Assembly: GCF_013001025.1 (NCBI RefSeq)
Contig: NZ_CP053021.1
Location: 3,562,001-3,626,000, forward strand
DNA length: 64,000 bases
Direction: 5' to 3'
Source of the DNA: Sphingobium yanoikuyae
Lineage (GTDB): Bacteria; Pseudomonadota; Alphaproteobacteria; Sphingomonadales; Sphingomonadaceae
The notes under the pieces were generated by a model, which saw only the letters and a program-made list of their open reading frames with translations, made no database searches and was not told the origin of the DNA. Positions 11,327-20,270 of this stretch are shown piece by piece (the first letter of the stretch is position 1; each line of letters starts with the position of its first letter). The translations under genes were made by a program, and so were the position numbers.

Positions 11327-11927
11327 CCCGGCCGATCCCGCCATCATCCATGTTGTCGATGACGATCATGATCTGGGCCGGGCGGTAGCGCGGCTGCTGG
11401 GCCGGCACGGCTATCGCACCCAGGCGTTCGACACGCCCCGCGCGATGCTGCGCGCCCAGGCCGACGAGCCGGCCCATTGCCTGGTCACCGACGTGATGAT
11501 GGCGGACATGGACGGCTTTGCCTTTGCCGAGCGGATGCGGGCGCAGGATCCGGCGGTGGCGATCATCTTCATGACCGCCTGGCCGACCACCAGCAGCGCG
11601 GTGGATTCGGTACGCCGCTATGGCGGCCTCGACTATCTGGAAAAGCCGATCGACGAAGGCCGGCTGCTGGCCGCCGTGGCGGAGGGCGCACGCTGGAGCC
11701 GGCAGCGGCGCGGGGCGCTGGCCCGGCTGGCGCCGCTGACCCCGCGCGAGCGCGAGGTGCTGCACTGCCTGGCCCAGGGGATGAGCAACAAGATGGTCGC
11801 CGCCGCCCTGTCGCTGAGCCCCAAGACGATCGAGGATCATCGCGCCGCGATCGTCGCCAAGACCGGGGCCAGCAGTCCCGCCGCCCTGATCGCCCTGGTG
11901 CGGGAGGCGAGCGGCACCGACGGCTAG
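11319..11927 (+). CDS. FixJ/NarL-type response regulator with LuxR HTH
   Basis: 202 aa. A receiver domain (about residues 9-120) carries the acidic pocket VVDDDH, the phosphoacceptor Asp58 in LVTDVMM and the conserved lysine in YLEKPI. The C-terminal LuxR-type helix-turn-helix has PLTPREREVLHCLAQG and ends with the KTIEDHRA recognition helix. It overlaps the kinase gene by 8 bases, so the two form a cognate pair and are translationally coupled. It is a DNA-binding regulator; its targets are unknown and may include nearby genes. Confidence 0.9.
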   Translation: MTDPADPAIIHVVDDDHDLGRAVARLLGRHGYRTQAFDTPRAMLRAQADEPAHCLVTDVMMADMDGFAFAERMRAQDPAVAIIFMTAWPTTSSAVDSVRRYGGLDYLEKPIDEGRLLAAVAEGARWSRQRRGALARLAPLTPREREVLHCLAQGMSNKMVAAALSLSPKTIEDHRAAIVAKTGASSPAALIALVREASGTDG

Positions 11928-11969
11928 ATTGTCTTGTTGTGCGCGGCGATGGTCGGGCTATCTAGGCCG

Positions 11970-12866
11970 ATGATCGATCCCCGCGCGCTTCGCACCTTCC
12001 TCGCCGTCTGCCGTGCCAACTCGATCAGCGGCGGCGCGCGGCTGCTCAACATCTCCCAGCCATCGGTGTCCAATGCGATCGCGCAACTGGAACAGTCGGT
12101 CGGCGCGGCCCTGTTCGCCCGGTCGCGCAGCGGCATCAGCCTGACGCCGGAGGGCGAAGTGCTGCTGCGCCGGGCGGAGGCGGTCGACAGCCTGATCAGC
12201 GGCGCGGAAGAGGAATTGCGGCTGGCGCGCGCGGGCGTGACCGGCCCGCTGCGCGTCGGCGGCACGCCGGGTGCGCTGGTCAGCCTGCTGCCCGACGCAG
12301 TACGCCGGCTGGAGGACAAGATGGGCCATTTCGCGCTGCATGCGGTAGAGCGGCCCGACCATGACCTGGCCGACATGCTGCACCGGGGCGAGATCGAGCT
12401 GGCCTTCGTCACCACGGGGCTGGAGGAGCCGCCCGAGGGGATCGAGGAAATCACCTTCGCGCAGGATCCGTTCGCGCTAGTCGTGGGCCGTCGCAACGAT
12501 CATCTGCCCGCCGAGGTCTCGCTGCGCGACATGATGGCCAAGCGCTGGGTGCTGCCGGAGGCGCGCGGCGCCTTTCGCCGGCAGATCGACGCGCTGTTCA
12601 TGGCGGCCGGCGTGCCGGTGCCACAGGATGTGATCCGCTGCGACTCCCTGCTGACGACCAAAGCGATGGTGCGGAACAGCAGCCGGCTGACCATCCTGCC
12701 GATGAAGGTGGCGGCGGCCGAACTGTCGATCGGCGTGCTGCGCGCGATCGCGATCCGCGAAGCGACATTCCAGCGCAGCATCGGCATCCGAAAGCTGAAG
12801 GACGCGCGCCTGTCGCGGCTGGGCGAGGCGCTGCTGGACATCATGATCCATAGCTCCAAGCTATGA
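11970..12866 (+). CDS. LysR-family regulator, probably of the downstream aromatic/glycoside cluster
   Basis: 298 aa when started at ATG 11970 (IDPRALRTFLAV); ATG 11949 or TTG 11934 would only lengthen the N-terminus. The winged helix-turn-helix is seen in NSISGGARLLNISQPSVSNA, followed by the usual coinducer-binding domain. It ends 80 bases before the catabolic array and reads in the same direction, so it is the obvious candidate regulator, with an aromatic intermediate as the likely effector. It carries no feature that identifies the ligand. Confidence 0.85.
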   Translation: MIDPRALRTFLAVCRANSISGGARLLNISQPSVSNAIAQLEQSVGAALFARSRSGISLTPEGEVLLRRAEAVDSLISGAEEELRLARAGVTGPLRVGGTPGALVSLLPDAVRRLEDKMGHFALHAVERPDHDLADMLHRGEIELAFVTTGLEEPPEGIEEITFAQDPFALVVGRRNDHLPAEVSLRDMMAKRWVLPEARGAFRRQIDALFMAAGVPVPQDVIRCDSLLTTKAMVRNSSRLTILPMKVAAAELSIGVLRAIAIREATFQRSIGIRKLKDARLSRLGEALLDIMIHSSKL

Positions 12867-12946
12867 CGTTCCCAAAAATCATTATTATTCTTGCGTATAA
12901 ATTCGGCGCATAAGGGCATTCAACAAGAGACTTCGGGAGAGCCCTC
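12867..12946 (+). promoter_or_regulatory. probable promoter region of the aromatic/glycoside array
   Basis: This 80-base gap is clearly more AT-rich than its surroundings (ATCATTATTATTCTTGCG, then TATAAAT) and precedes the first catabolic gene, whose GTG start follows GGGAGA. It is the most likely site for a LysR-controlled promoter. I cannot fix the -35/-10 hexamers; a short TGCG/CGCA inverted pair flanks the TATAAAT. Confidence 0.4.
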
Positions 12947-14182
12947 GTGCGGCAGCTGATCCGCAATATTGCGATTTTCGACGGGACCGGCAGTGCGCCC
13001 TTCCCCGGCGCGGTCATGATCGAGGGCGATCGCATCGCAGACATTCTGCGCGACGAAGCCGCGATCGACGTGGCGCAGGCCGACATGGTGATCGACGGCC
13101 AGGGCGCGACGCTGATGCCCGGCATGGTCGACGCCCATACCCATCTGACCTGGGGCAGCTCGGTCGAGAAAATCTATCATCAGTTCATCCTGCCGCCCGA
13201 GGAGCTGAAGGTCGCCGCCTGGCGCAATGCCCGCGTGCTGCTCGACCATGGCTATACCAGCCTCTATTCGGCCGGCGCGCTGGGCGACCAGATCGAACCG
13301 GAACTGGCCCGCGCCATCGCGGCCGGCGAAACCCCCGGCCCGCGCCTGGTGCCCTCCACGCTGGAGCGCAGCCCGGAAGGCGAGGAAGGGGTCGAAACCG
13401 GCGATGTGTTCAACGGGCGGGGGCCCGAAGCGATGCGCGCCTTCGTCGCCTATTGCGCGGCGGAGGGCGTCAAGTCGCTCAAGCTGGTGATTTCGGGCGA
13501 AGATGCGCTCAAGCCCGGATCGTCGCAGGACATTCTCTATACCGACGAAGAGATGATCGCGGCCGGCGAGGCGGCGAAGGACGCGGGCCTGTGGATCGCC
13601 ACCCATGCCTATAGCCCGCGCGCTATCAACCTGGCGCTCGAAGCCGGCGCCCGCATCCTCTATCATTGCTCCTTCGCCGATGACGCGGCGGTCGATGCCA
13701 TGGCGGCGAAGAAGGACGCCATCTTCTACGCCCCCGGTCCCGGCGTATCGGTCGCCGCGCTGGAGGCCAATCCGCCGCCCCATATCAATATGGCGTCGAT
13801 GAAGGCGAGCGCGGCCGAGCGGCTGGAACTGGAAAAGACATTGGTGCCCAAATTGAAGGCGCGCGGCGTGCGCGTCCTGCCCGGCGGCGACTATGGCTTC
13901 CCCTTCAACCCCCATGGCCGCAACGCCCGCGACCTGGAACATTTCGTCACCTATTATGGCTTCACCCCGGCCGAGGCGCTGCATGCCGCCACCATGCTGG
14001 GCGGCGAGCTGATGGATCAGCCCGTCGGCCAGGTGAAGCCGGGCTATCTCGCCGACCTGCTGCTGGTCGAGGGTGATCCGACCACGGACGTCCGCCTGCT
14101 GCAGGATGCGGCCAATATCAAGATGATCATGCTGGGTGGGCGGATGCACAAATCCCCCGTGCCCGAGCCCCTGACGGTCTGA
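12947..14182 (+). CDS. metal-dependent amidohydrolase
   Basis: 411 aa of the prolidase/imidazolonepropionase-like amidohydrolase superfamily. The metal site is visible as HTH (His64, His66), a probable carboxylated Lys179, His220, His240 and Asp315. The start is GTG 12947, supported by GGGAGA six bases upstream. No signal peptide is seen, so it is cytoplasmic. Being first in a run with a FAD monooxygenase, ring-cleavage dioxygenase and acylpyruvate hydrolase, it probably hydrolyses a C-N, C-O or C-C bond in the same aromatic pathway. The superfamily is sure; the reaction is inferred. Confidence 0.8.
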   Translation: MRQLIRNIAIFDGTGSAPFPGAVMIEGDRIADILRDEAAIDVAQADMVIDGQGATLMPGMVDAHTHLTWGSSVEKIYHQFILPPEELKVAAWRNARVLLDHGYTSLYSAGALGDQIEPELARAIAAGETPGPRLVPSTLERSPEGEEGVETGDVFNGRGPEAMRAFVAYCAAEGVKSLKLVISGEDALKPGSSQDILYTDEEMIAAGEAAKDAGLWIATHAYSPRAINLALEAGARILYHCSFADDAAVDAMAAKKDAIFYAPGPGVSVAALEANPPPHINMASMKASAAERLELEKTLVPKLKARGVRVLPGGDYGFPFNPHGRNARDLEHFVTYYGFTPAEALHAATMLGGELMDQPVGQVKPGYLADLLLVEGDPTTDVRLLQDAANIKMIMLGGRMHKSPVPEPLTV

Positions 14183-14198
14183 CCGGAAAGACGCTTTC

Positions 14199-15707
14199 AT
14201 GTTCGATGTTGCGATCATCGGCTGCGGGCCGGTGGGGGCCTTTGCGGCCAATTTACTTGGGAAGGCGGGCGTCTCGGTCCTGGTGATCGAGCGCGAGGCC
14301 AACCCCTATCCCCTGCCCCGCGCGGTCCATCTGGACCATGAGATGATGCGCCTGTTCCAGTCGGCCGGCGTCATCGACCGGGTCGCCCCGGACATGCGCG
14401 ATACCGAAGGCCATCTGCACGTCGGCGCCGATCATGGCGTGATCCGCTATATGGGCACGGTCGGCCGCCCCCGCCCCTTCAGCTGGTCCAACGATTATTT
14501 CTTCTACCAGCCCGAACTGGAAGACCATCTGCGCGATGCGCTGGACGTCTATCCCAATGTCGAGCTGTCGCTGGGCACCGCGTTCGAGGCGCTGGCGCAG
14601 GACGAGGACGGCGTCACGCTGACGCTGCGGTCGGACGCCGGCGAGGAGCAGGTCCGCGCCCGCTATGTCGTCGCCTGCGACGGCGCCCGCAGCGCGGTGC
14701 GCAAGGCGCTCGACATCGGCCTGGATGATCTCGATTTCGAGGAACCCTGGCTGGTGGTCGATGCCGAGGTCGATGGCCCGGTCCGCTTCCCCGACCTGTG
14801 GGGCGTGCCGCAAGCGGCCGACCTGCAGAAATTGTCGGTGATGATGTGCGATCCCAAGCGCCCGGCCACCATCGTGCCGGGGCGCGGCAATCATCGCCGC
14901 TGGGAATTCATGCTGCTGCCCGGCGAAGACGACCAGGCGATGATGCAGCCAGACGCCGTGGCCGCGCTGGTAGCCCCTTATCTCGACGGCGTGCCGCACC
15001 AGGTGGTGCGCGCCGCCACCTATCGTTTCCATGGCCTGATCGCCGAGCGGTGGCGGCAGGGCGGCGTCTTCCTGGCCGGCGATGCCGCGCACCAGACGCC
15101 GCCCTTTTTCGGCCAGGGCATGTGCCATGGCCTGCGCGATGCCGCGAACCTGGCCTGGAAGCTGGAGCTGGTGCTGGCGGGCAAGGCGCCCGAAACGCTG
15201 CTCGACAGCTATCAGCCAGAGCGCGATCCCCATGTCCGCGCCGTCATCTCCGCCGCCGTGGGCGCGGGTCGCTATATCTGCGTGCTCGACCCCGACGCCG
15301 CCACCGCGCGCGACCATCAGCTGCGCGAAGCGGCCAAGGGCGCCCAGAGCGGCACGGCCGCCGACCTGATCCCCGCCATCGCCACCGGCATCATCGCCAC
15401 CGGAACGCCGGGCGCGGGCGAACGCTTCATCCAGCCGCGCGTCGGCGACCGGCTGCTGGACGATGTGACCGGCGATGGCTGGCGCCTGTTCACCCGCCAG
15501 CCGGTTGTCGGCGGTGACGTAGCCGTCGTCGATGTGGCGGACCTGGGCGATGACGGTCATGTCGCCGACTGGCTCGACGCGCGCGGCGCCGAGGCGGTGC
15601 TGGTCCGCCCCGACCATTATGTCTTCGGCACTGGCGCGCCCGCAGAGCTGATCGCCCGGCGCGACGCGCTGATCGCCGGCACCGCCCGGCAGGAGATTGC
15701 CGCATGA
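14199..15707 (+). CDS. FAD-dependent aromatic monooxygenase (MhpA/FdeE-like)
   Basis: 502 aa class A flavoprotein hydroxylase. It has the FAD-binding GxGxxG at residues 8-13, the DG motif at 161-162 (ACDGARSAVR) and the GD motif at 294-295 (LAGDAAHQTPPFFGQGM). A thioredoxin-like C-terminal extension, as in MhpA-type hydroxylases, fits the length. These enzymes use NAD(P)H and O2 to hydroxylate phenolic rings, often just before extradiol cleavage, which suits the VOC dioxygenase two genes downstream. Naringenin 8-hydroxylase FdeE of Herbaspirillum belongs to this family as I recall. The substrate here is not proven. Confidence 0.85.
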   Translation: MFDVAIIGCGPVGAFAANLLGKAGVSVLVIEREANPYPLPRAVHLDHEMMRLFQSAGVIDRVAPDMRDTEGHLHVGADHGVIRYMGTVGRPRPFSWSNDYFFYQPELEDHLRDALDVYPNVELSLGTAFEALAQDEDGVTLTLRSDAGEEQVRARYVVACDGARSAVRKALDIGLDDLDFEEPWLVVDAEVDGPVRFPDLWGVPQAADLQKLSVMMCDPKRPATIVPGRGNHRRWEFMLLPGEDDQAMMQPDAVAALVAPYLDGVPHQVVRAATYRFHGLIAERWRQGGVFLAGDAAHQTPPFFGQGMCHGLRDAANLAWKLELVLAGKAPETLLDSYQPERDPHVRAVISAAVGAGRYICVLDPDAATARDHQLREAAKGAQSGTAADLIPAIATGIIATGTPGAGERFIQPRVGDRLLDDVTGDGWRLFTRQPVVGGDVAVVDVADLGDDGHVADWLDARGAEAVLVRPDHYVFGTGAPAELIARRDALIAGTARQEIAA

Positions 15708-16132
15708 CCCTCTCGCTCGCGCAGGCCCGTGCCATCATCGACGCCGCGCTCGCCAAGGCGCGCGCCGATGGCGCCCAGCCGCTGGCCGTCATCATATTGG
15801 ATGCCGGCGCCCATCCGGTCGCCTTCGCCCGCGAAGATGGCGCCAGCCTGTTCCGTTTCGACATCGCGAAGGCCAAAGCCTCGGGTGCGCTGGGGATGGG
15901 CGCGGATACGCGGGTGCTGGCCACCCGCGCCGCGTCCAACCCTGTCTTTTTCCAGAGCATAGCCGCCGCCACCGGCCAGATGGCCTTTTCGCCGGGCGGC
16001 GTACTGATCCGCGATGCGGACGGCGCGCTGGTCGGCGCGGTCGGCATCAGCGGCGATACCGGCGAGTGCGACGAGGCCTGCGCCATCGCCGGCATTGACG
16101 CCGCCGGACTTTTCCACGGAGACAGAAAATGA
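15704..16132 (+). CDS. GlcG/HbpS-family protein (DUF336)
   Basis: 142 aa with the family pattern: an N-terminal helix, PLAVIILDAGAHPVAF, GGVLIRD and the C-terminal GAVGISGDTGECDEA. It overlaps the monooxygenase gene by 4 bases and the dioxygenase gene by 4 bases, so it belongs to the operon. Members bind haem or small cofactors, or are of unknown function, and they recur in aromatic and glycolate operons. No signal peptide is present. Its role in the pathway is unknown; a scaffold or isomerase-like task is a guess. Confidence 0.78.
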   Translation: MTLSLAQARAIIDAALAKARADGAQPLAVIILDAGAHPVAFAREDGASLFRFDIAKAKASGALGMGADTRVLATRAASNPVFFQSIAAATGQMAFSPGGVLIRDADGALVGAVGISGDTGECDEACAIAGIDAAGLFHGDRK

Positions 16133-17049
16133 AGCTGCGCAGCATCGAACTGGCGCTGCCCCATGCGGGTGAGGCCGCCGCCTTCCTGACCGACATCTGG
16201 GGCATGGCCCCGGCGGCGCAAGAGGGCGAGACCCATTATCTGCGCGGATCGGGCAGCTATCCCTATCTCGTGGCGCTGACGGAATCGGCGGACGCCTATG
16301 TCCGCTCGACGACCTTCGTCTGCACCGCCGACCGGTTGGAGCAGCTGAAGCGCAGCGTCACCGCCGCCGGCCTGCCCGCGACGCCGACTGTGTCGGAAGA
16401 TTTGGGCGGCGGCCATGGCATCATCGTCGAACTGGCCGAGGGCGAATTGCTGCGCTTCCTGGTCGATTCCGAGGAAGTCGCACCGATCGCGGGCGCCGAC
16501 CTGCCGGTGAAGCTGACCCATGTCGTCTTCAACAGCGCCGACGCGGAGGCAACCGGCCATCTGGTCGAGCAGGCGCTGGGCTTTCGCGTCTCGGACCGGA
16601 CCAAGGGCATGGTGTTCGTGCGCTGCAATGACTCGCATCATTCGACCGCCTTCGCCCGCGCCGGCTTCCCCTCGCTCAACCATATCGCCTTCGAAATGGC
16701 GGACATGGACGCAGTGATGCGCGGCATCGGCCGGTTGCGCGACCATGACATGGTCCCCGCCTGGGGGCCGGGTCGCCATGGTCCGGGCGCCAATGTCTTT
16801 GCCTATTTCATCGCCCCCTTTGGCCCGGTGATCGAATTTTCGACCGCCGTGGAAAAGGTGGCCGAGGATTATCAGGCCGGCGCGCCGGAGGACTGGACCT
16901 GGCCCGAGGGCCGGATCGACCAGTGGGGCATGTCCGACAAGGACTTCGCCGGCCTGCGCGCCGCCGAGGAGAAATTCCGCCATCGCCGCGACTGGGACGC
17001 CCAGCCCCTGATCCAACCGCAAGACCTGATCAACGAGGAACAAGCCTGA
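16129..17049 (+). CDS. VOC-superfamily extradiol ring-cleavage dioxygenase
   Basis: 306 aa with two vicinal-oxygen-chelate modules, like catechol 2,3-dioxygenases. The Fe(II) site is preserved: His131 (LTHVVF), His185 (LNHIAFEM) and Glu236 (PVIEFS), with a conserved GRH at 215-217. The PROSITE-type extradiol histidine near Asn222 is replaced. The enzyme should open a hydroxylated aromatic ring made by the upstream monooxygenase, giving a product for the following acylpyruvate hydrolase. It overlaps both neighbours. Dioxygenase activity is well supported; the ring is unknown. Confidence 0.82.
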   Translation: MKLRSIELALPHAGEAAAFLTDIWGMAPAAQEGETHYLRGSGSYPYLVALTESADAYVRSTTFVCTADRLEQLKRSVTAAGLPATPTVSEDLGGGHGIIVELAEGELLRFLVDSEEVAPIAGADLPVKLTHVVFNSADAEATGHLVEQALGFRVSDRTKGMVFVRCNDSHHSTAFARAGFPSLNHIAFEMADMDAVMRGIGRLRDHDMVPAWGPGRHGPGANVFAYFIAPFGPVIEFSTAVEKVAEDYQAGAPEDWTWPEGRIDQWGMSDKDFAGLRAAEEKFRHRRDWDAQPLIQPQDLINEEQA

Positions 17050-17879
17050 TGCGCTATGTCAGTTTCCGCCGTCCCGACGGCACCCCCAGCTTCGGCCGGA
17101 TCGAGGGCGAGACGATCGTCGAGCTGGCGACCGATGCGGCGCCCAGCCTGAAGGCCGCGCTGACCGACGGCAGCCTGTCGGGCCTGGCCGATGGCGCATC
17201 CTATGCCGCCGCCGATGTCGTGCTGCTGCCGGTGATCCCCGACCCCGCCAAGATCCTGTGCGTCGGCCTCAACTATGCCGAGCATGTCAAGGAAACCGGC
17301 CGCGAGCAGAAGGCGCATCCAGCGATCTTCGTGCGCTATGCCGACAGCCTGATCGCCGACGGCCAGCCGATGGTGAAGCCGGCCGTGACCGAACGCTTCG
17401 ACTATGAAGGCGAACTGGCGCTGGTGATCGGCAAGCCCGCGCACAAGGTCGCGGCCGCCGACGCCTGGGACTATGTCGCCGGCTACGCCGCCTTCAACGA
17501 TGGCAGCGCGCGCGACTGGCAGCGCCACAATATCCAGTTCACGCCGGGCAAGACCTTTCCCGGCACCGGCGGCTTCGGCCCGGCGCTGGTGACGCCCGAA
17601 GAGATTGACGATCTTGCCGCGCTGCGCGTCCAGACCCGCCTCAATGGCGAACTGGTGCAGGACCAGCCGGTCAGCGACATGATCTGGGATATTCCCACGG
17701 TCATCGAATATGTCACCGCCTTCACGCCGTTGAGCCCCGGCGACGTGATCGCCACCGGCACGCCCGGCGGCGTCGGCGATAAGCGCACCCCGCCGCTCTA
17801 CATGAAGGCCGGTGACAAGGTCGAAGTGACCATCGGCACCATCGGCACGCTCAGCAACCGCATCATCGACGAACAATAA
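17049..17879 (+). CDS. fumarylacetoacetate hydrolase-family acylpyruvate hydrolase/hydratase
   Basis: 276 aa starting at ATG 17049, which overlaps the dioxygenase stop codon by one base. Family hallmarks are VGLNYAEH, the metal-binding FDYEGELALVIG and the C-terminal GDVIATGTPGGVG. These enzymes cleave C-C bonds in acylpyruvates or hydrate 2-oxo-pentenoates, the usual step after meta-cleavage. With the preceding genes it forms a hydroxylase, dioxygenase, hydrolase cassette. Hydrolase and hydratase cannot be told apart by sequence alone. Confidence 0.85.
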   Translation: MRYVSFRRPDGTPSFGRIEGETIVELATDAAPSLKAALTDGSLSGLADGASYAAADVVLLPVIPDPAKILCVGLNYAEHVKETGREQKAHPAIFVRYADSLIADGQPMVKPAVTERFDYEGELALVIGKPAHKVAAADAWDYVAGYAAFNDGSARDWQRHNIQFTPGKTFPGTGGFGPALVTPEEIDDLAALRVQTRLNGELVQDQPVSDMIWDIPTVIEYVTAFTPLSPGDVIATGTPGGVGDKRTPPLYMKAGDKVEVTIGTIGTLSNRIIDEQ

Positions 17880-17914
17880 CAATCATCAACCCGCATACCG
17901 GGGGAGGACAGACC

Positions 17915-20200
17915 ATGCGTAACATCCACATCACCATTGCGGCCCTCGCCAGCGCGAGCGCCATCGCGATCGCCGCGCCGGCCTTTGCACAGGACGCGCC
18001 CGCGCCCGAACAGGCGGCACAGCCGGCGGACAATTCGGACATCATCGTCACCGCCCAGCGCAAGGCGGAAAAGGTGACCGAGGTGCCGATCTCCATCACC
18101 GTGGCCAATGCCGCCCAGCTGGAACGGCAGCAGGTCAACACGATGAACGACCTCAACCGCATCGCGCCAAGCCTGGAAATCCAGCAGGCGCCGGGCCAGA
18201 ATACCGGCGGCGGCGGGTCGATCCGCGGCATCGGCACCCAGACCTTCTCGGCCGGCGCCGTCGCATCGGTCGGCGTGGTCGTCGACCAGGTGAGCCAGGG
18301 CAATGCCAATATCTCCGACCTGTTCGACGTCAGCCGGATCGAAGTGCTGAAGGGACCACAGGGCACGTTGTTCGGCCTCACCACATCGGCCGGCGTCATC
18401 AACATCACCACCAATGCGCCCGATCCGACCGGCTTTGCCGCCCGCGTCCGCACCGAATTGTCCGACGCCGGCACGCTGGGGTCGAAGTTCGGCAACCAGA
18501 TCGTGCAGGGCATGGTCAACATCCCGCTGGCCACCAACGCCGCGATCCGCCTGTCGGGCGTCGCCAATTTCCGCCAGGGGCCGAACCGCAATGCCAGCAC
18601 CGGCGACTATAATGATACCGATCGCTACGGCATTCGCGGCCGCTTCCTGTGGGAGCCGACCGATCGCCTGACCGTCAATGTCATCGGCGACTACACCAAG
18701 AGCCGGATCGAGAATGGCGGCGACTTCTTCACCTTCGTCAAGACCAGCGGTCCGGGCACGGCGCTGGGTGGCCTGCTGGCCGACACCACCGGCATCACCG
18801 CCCGGCTTGCCAGCTGCGGCGTGACGCCGGGCGAGGGCAATCGCGACTATTGCAGCGACGACAGCTATGTGGGCCATACCGAAAATTATGGCGGATCGCT
18901 GCAGGTCGATTATGAGGCCGATCCCTTCACCCTCACCTCCATCACCGCCTATCGCAAGTCGAACGAGACCGGCTATGGTGCGGCGACCAACGTGTTCCGT
19001 GGCGATCCGCTGGAATTGCAGGTCGCCAATGGCCCGACCAACCGGCGCCTGAGCCTCTTCACCCAGGAGTTGCGGGTCAGCTCGCCTGCCGACCAGTTCC
19101 TCGAATATACCGCTGGCGTCTTCTATTCGAACCAGAAGCAGACCCGCGATCCCGAAACGCTGGCCGTGTCGGTCGTACCCTTCCCCGGCCTCGTCATTCC
19201 TATCGTGCGCAACCCCGGCGCCGACATCGACATCCAGGATGAATCGCTCGCCGTATTCGGCCAGGGCACCTTCCACCTGTCTCCGGCGCTGCGGCTGATC
19301 GCCGGCGGCCGCTACACCACCGACCGGCTGTCGATGGACCGCTACGACTATTTCACCCCGGCCGATCCGTTCAGCCGCACGGTGCTGGACGTCCAGAAAT
19401 TCTCCTGGCGCCTGGGCGCACAATATGACCTGGCCAATGACACCATGGTCTATGCGACTGCCTCGCGCGGGTTCAAGGGCGGGCAGATCGCCATCCCCTC
19501 GGCGCCGGCCAAGCCCTTCGTCGTGCAGCCGGAAATCCCGACCGCCTATGAACTGGGCCTCAAGAGCACGTTGTTCGGCGGCTGGGTCGCAGACCTCAAT
19601 GTCTTCTACAGCAAGATCAAGAATTTCCAGGCGCAGCAGTGCACGGTGGACAGCACCGCGGTCATTTCCTGCGTCCAGACCAACATCAACGGCGTGCAGT
19701 CGCGCGGCGCGGAAATCAACTTCTTCGGCAAGGTCTTCGATGGCCTGTCGCTCAACACCGGCTTCATCTATGCCAAGGCGACCTATCCGGGCGGCTTCAT
19801 CGGCACCGATGGCACCAATATCGGCGGCAGCCAGCTCGCCTATGCGCCCAAGTACAAGTTCACTTTGTCGGGCGAATATGAAGCGCCGGTCACGAGCCGC
19901 CTGAAGGGCTTCCTGGCTGCGGACACGGTGTGGAAGTCAAAGGTGCGCTACGAAGCCAATTCGAACGACGAAACCACCTTCCGTTCGCACTGGCTGGTCG
20001 GCGGCCGCATCGGCCTGCGCACCGATGATGATCGCTACAGCGTCGCGATCTTCGGTCGCAACCTGTTCAACGTGCATGAGCCTTCGCTGATGCAGAGCGA
20101 CTTCCCCTACACCACCGACCAGGGCGAGCAGAATATCGGCGCCATCTATGGTCCGCAGTCCTTCCGCCAGATCGGCATCAGCCTGGACGCGAAATTCTGA
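17915..20200 (+). CDS. TonB-dependent outer-membrane receptor of the aromatic/glycoside cluster
   Basis: 761 aa. A signal peptide ends near AFAQ (residue 26), a TonB-box-like segment DIIVTAQRK follows, then a plug domain with RIEVLKGPQGTLFG and a 22-strand barrel ending in the typical aromatic C-terminus (LDAKF). GGGGGAGG before ATG 17915 is a strong ribosome binding site. It resembles the sphingomonad receptors that import bulky organic nutrients rather than siderophores. Sitting between the ring-degradation genes and the glycosidases, it most likely imports the glycoside. A rho-independent terminator follows, so later genes may depend on read-through or their own promoter. Confidence 0.88.
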   Translation: MRNIHITIAALASASAIAIAAPAFAQDAPAPEQAAQPADNSDIIVTAQRKAEKVTEVPISITVANAAQLERQQVNTMNDLNRIAPSLEIQQAPGQNTGGGGSIRGIGTQTFSAGAVASVGVVVDQVSQGNANISDLFDVSRIEVLKGPQGTLFGLTTSAGVINITTNAPDPTGFAARVRTELSDAGTLGSKFGNQIVQGMVNIPLATNAAIRLSGVANFRQGPNRNASTGDYNDTDRYGIRGRFLWEPTDRLTVNVIGDYTKSRIENGGDFFTFVKTSGPGTALGGLLADTTGITARLASCGVTPGEGNRDYCSDDSYVGHTENYGGSLQVDYEADPFTLTSITAYRKSNETGYGAATNVFRGDPLELQVANGPTNRRLSLFTQELRVSSPADQFLEYTAGVFYSNQKQTRDPETLAVSVVPFPGLVIPIVRNPGADIDIQDESLAVFGQGTFHLSPALRLIAGGRYTTDRLSMDRYDYFTPADPFSRTVLDVQKFSWRLGAQYDLANDTMVYATASRGFKGGQIAIPSAPAKPFVVQPEIPTAYELGLKSTLFGGWVADLNVFYSKIKNFQAQQCTVDSTAVISCVQTNINGVQSRGAEINFFGKVFDGLSLNTGFIYAKATYPGGFIGTDGTNIGGSQLAYAPKYKFTLSGEYEAPVTSRLKGFLAADTVWKSKVRYEANSNDETTFRSHWLVGGRIGLRTDDDRYSVAIFGRNLFNVHEPSLMQSDFPYTTDQGEQNIGAIYGPQSFRQIGISLDAKF

Positions 20201-20212
20201 TCCTCCTGGGGC

Positions 20213-20243
20213 GGGGCGCCGCTGGTGGCGTCCCGTCTTTTTT
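20213..20243 (+). terminator. rho-independent terminator after the TonB receptor gene
   Basis: GGGGCGCC at 20213-20220 pairs with GGCGTCCC at 20227-20234 (8 bp, one G-T pair, 6-base loop). It is followed closely by six T residues at 20238-20243. It lies 13 bases after the receptor stop codon and 28 before the next start, so it may lower expression of the glycosidase half of the array. Confidence 0.75.
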
Positions 20244-20270
20244 CCTAATCCTTCTGGCCAGAGGGGACAT

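Noticed and set aside
16129..17049. VOC protein as a glyoxalase I or methylmalonyl-CoA epimerase
   Set aside because: The two-module layout, the His131/His185/Glu236 spacing and the ring-cleavage context fit an extradiol dioxygenase better.
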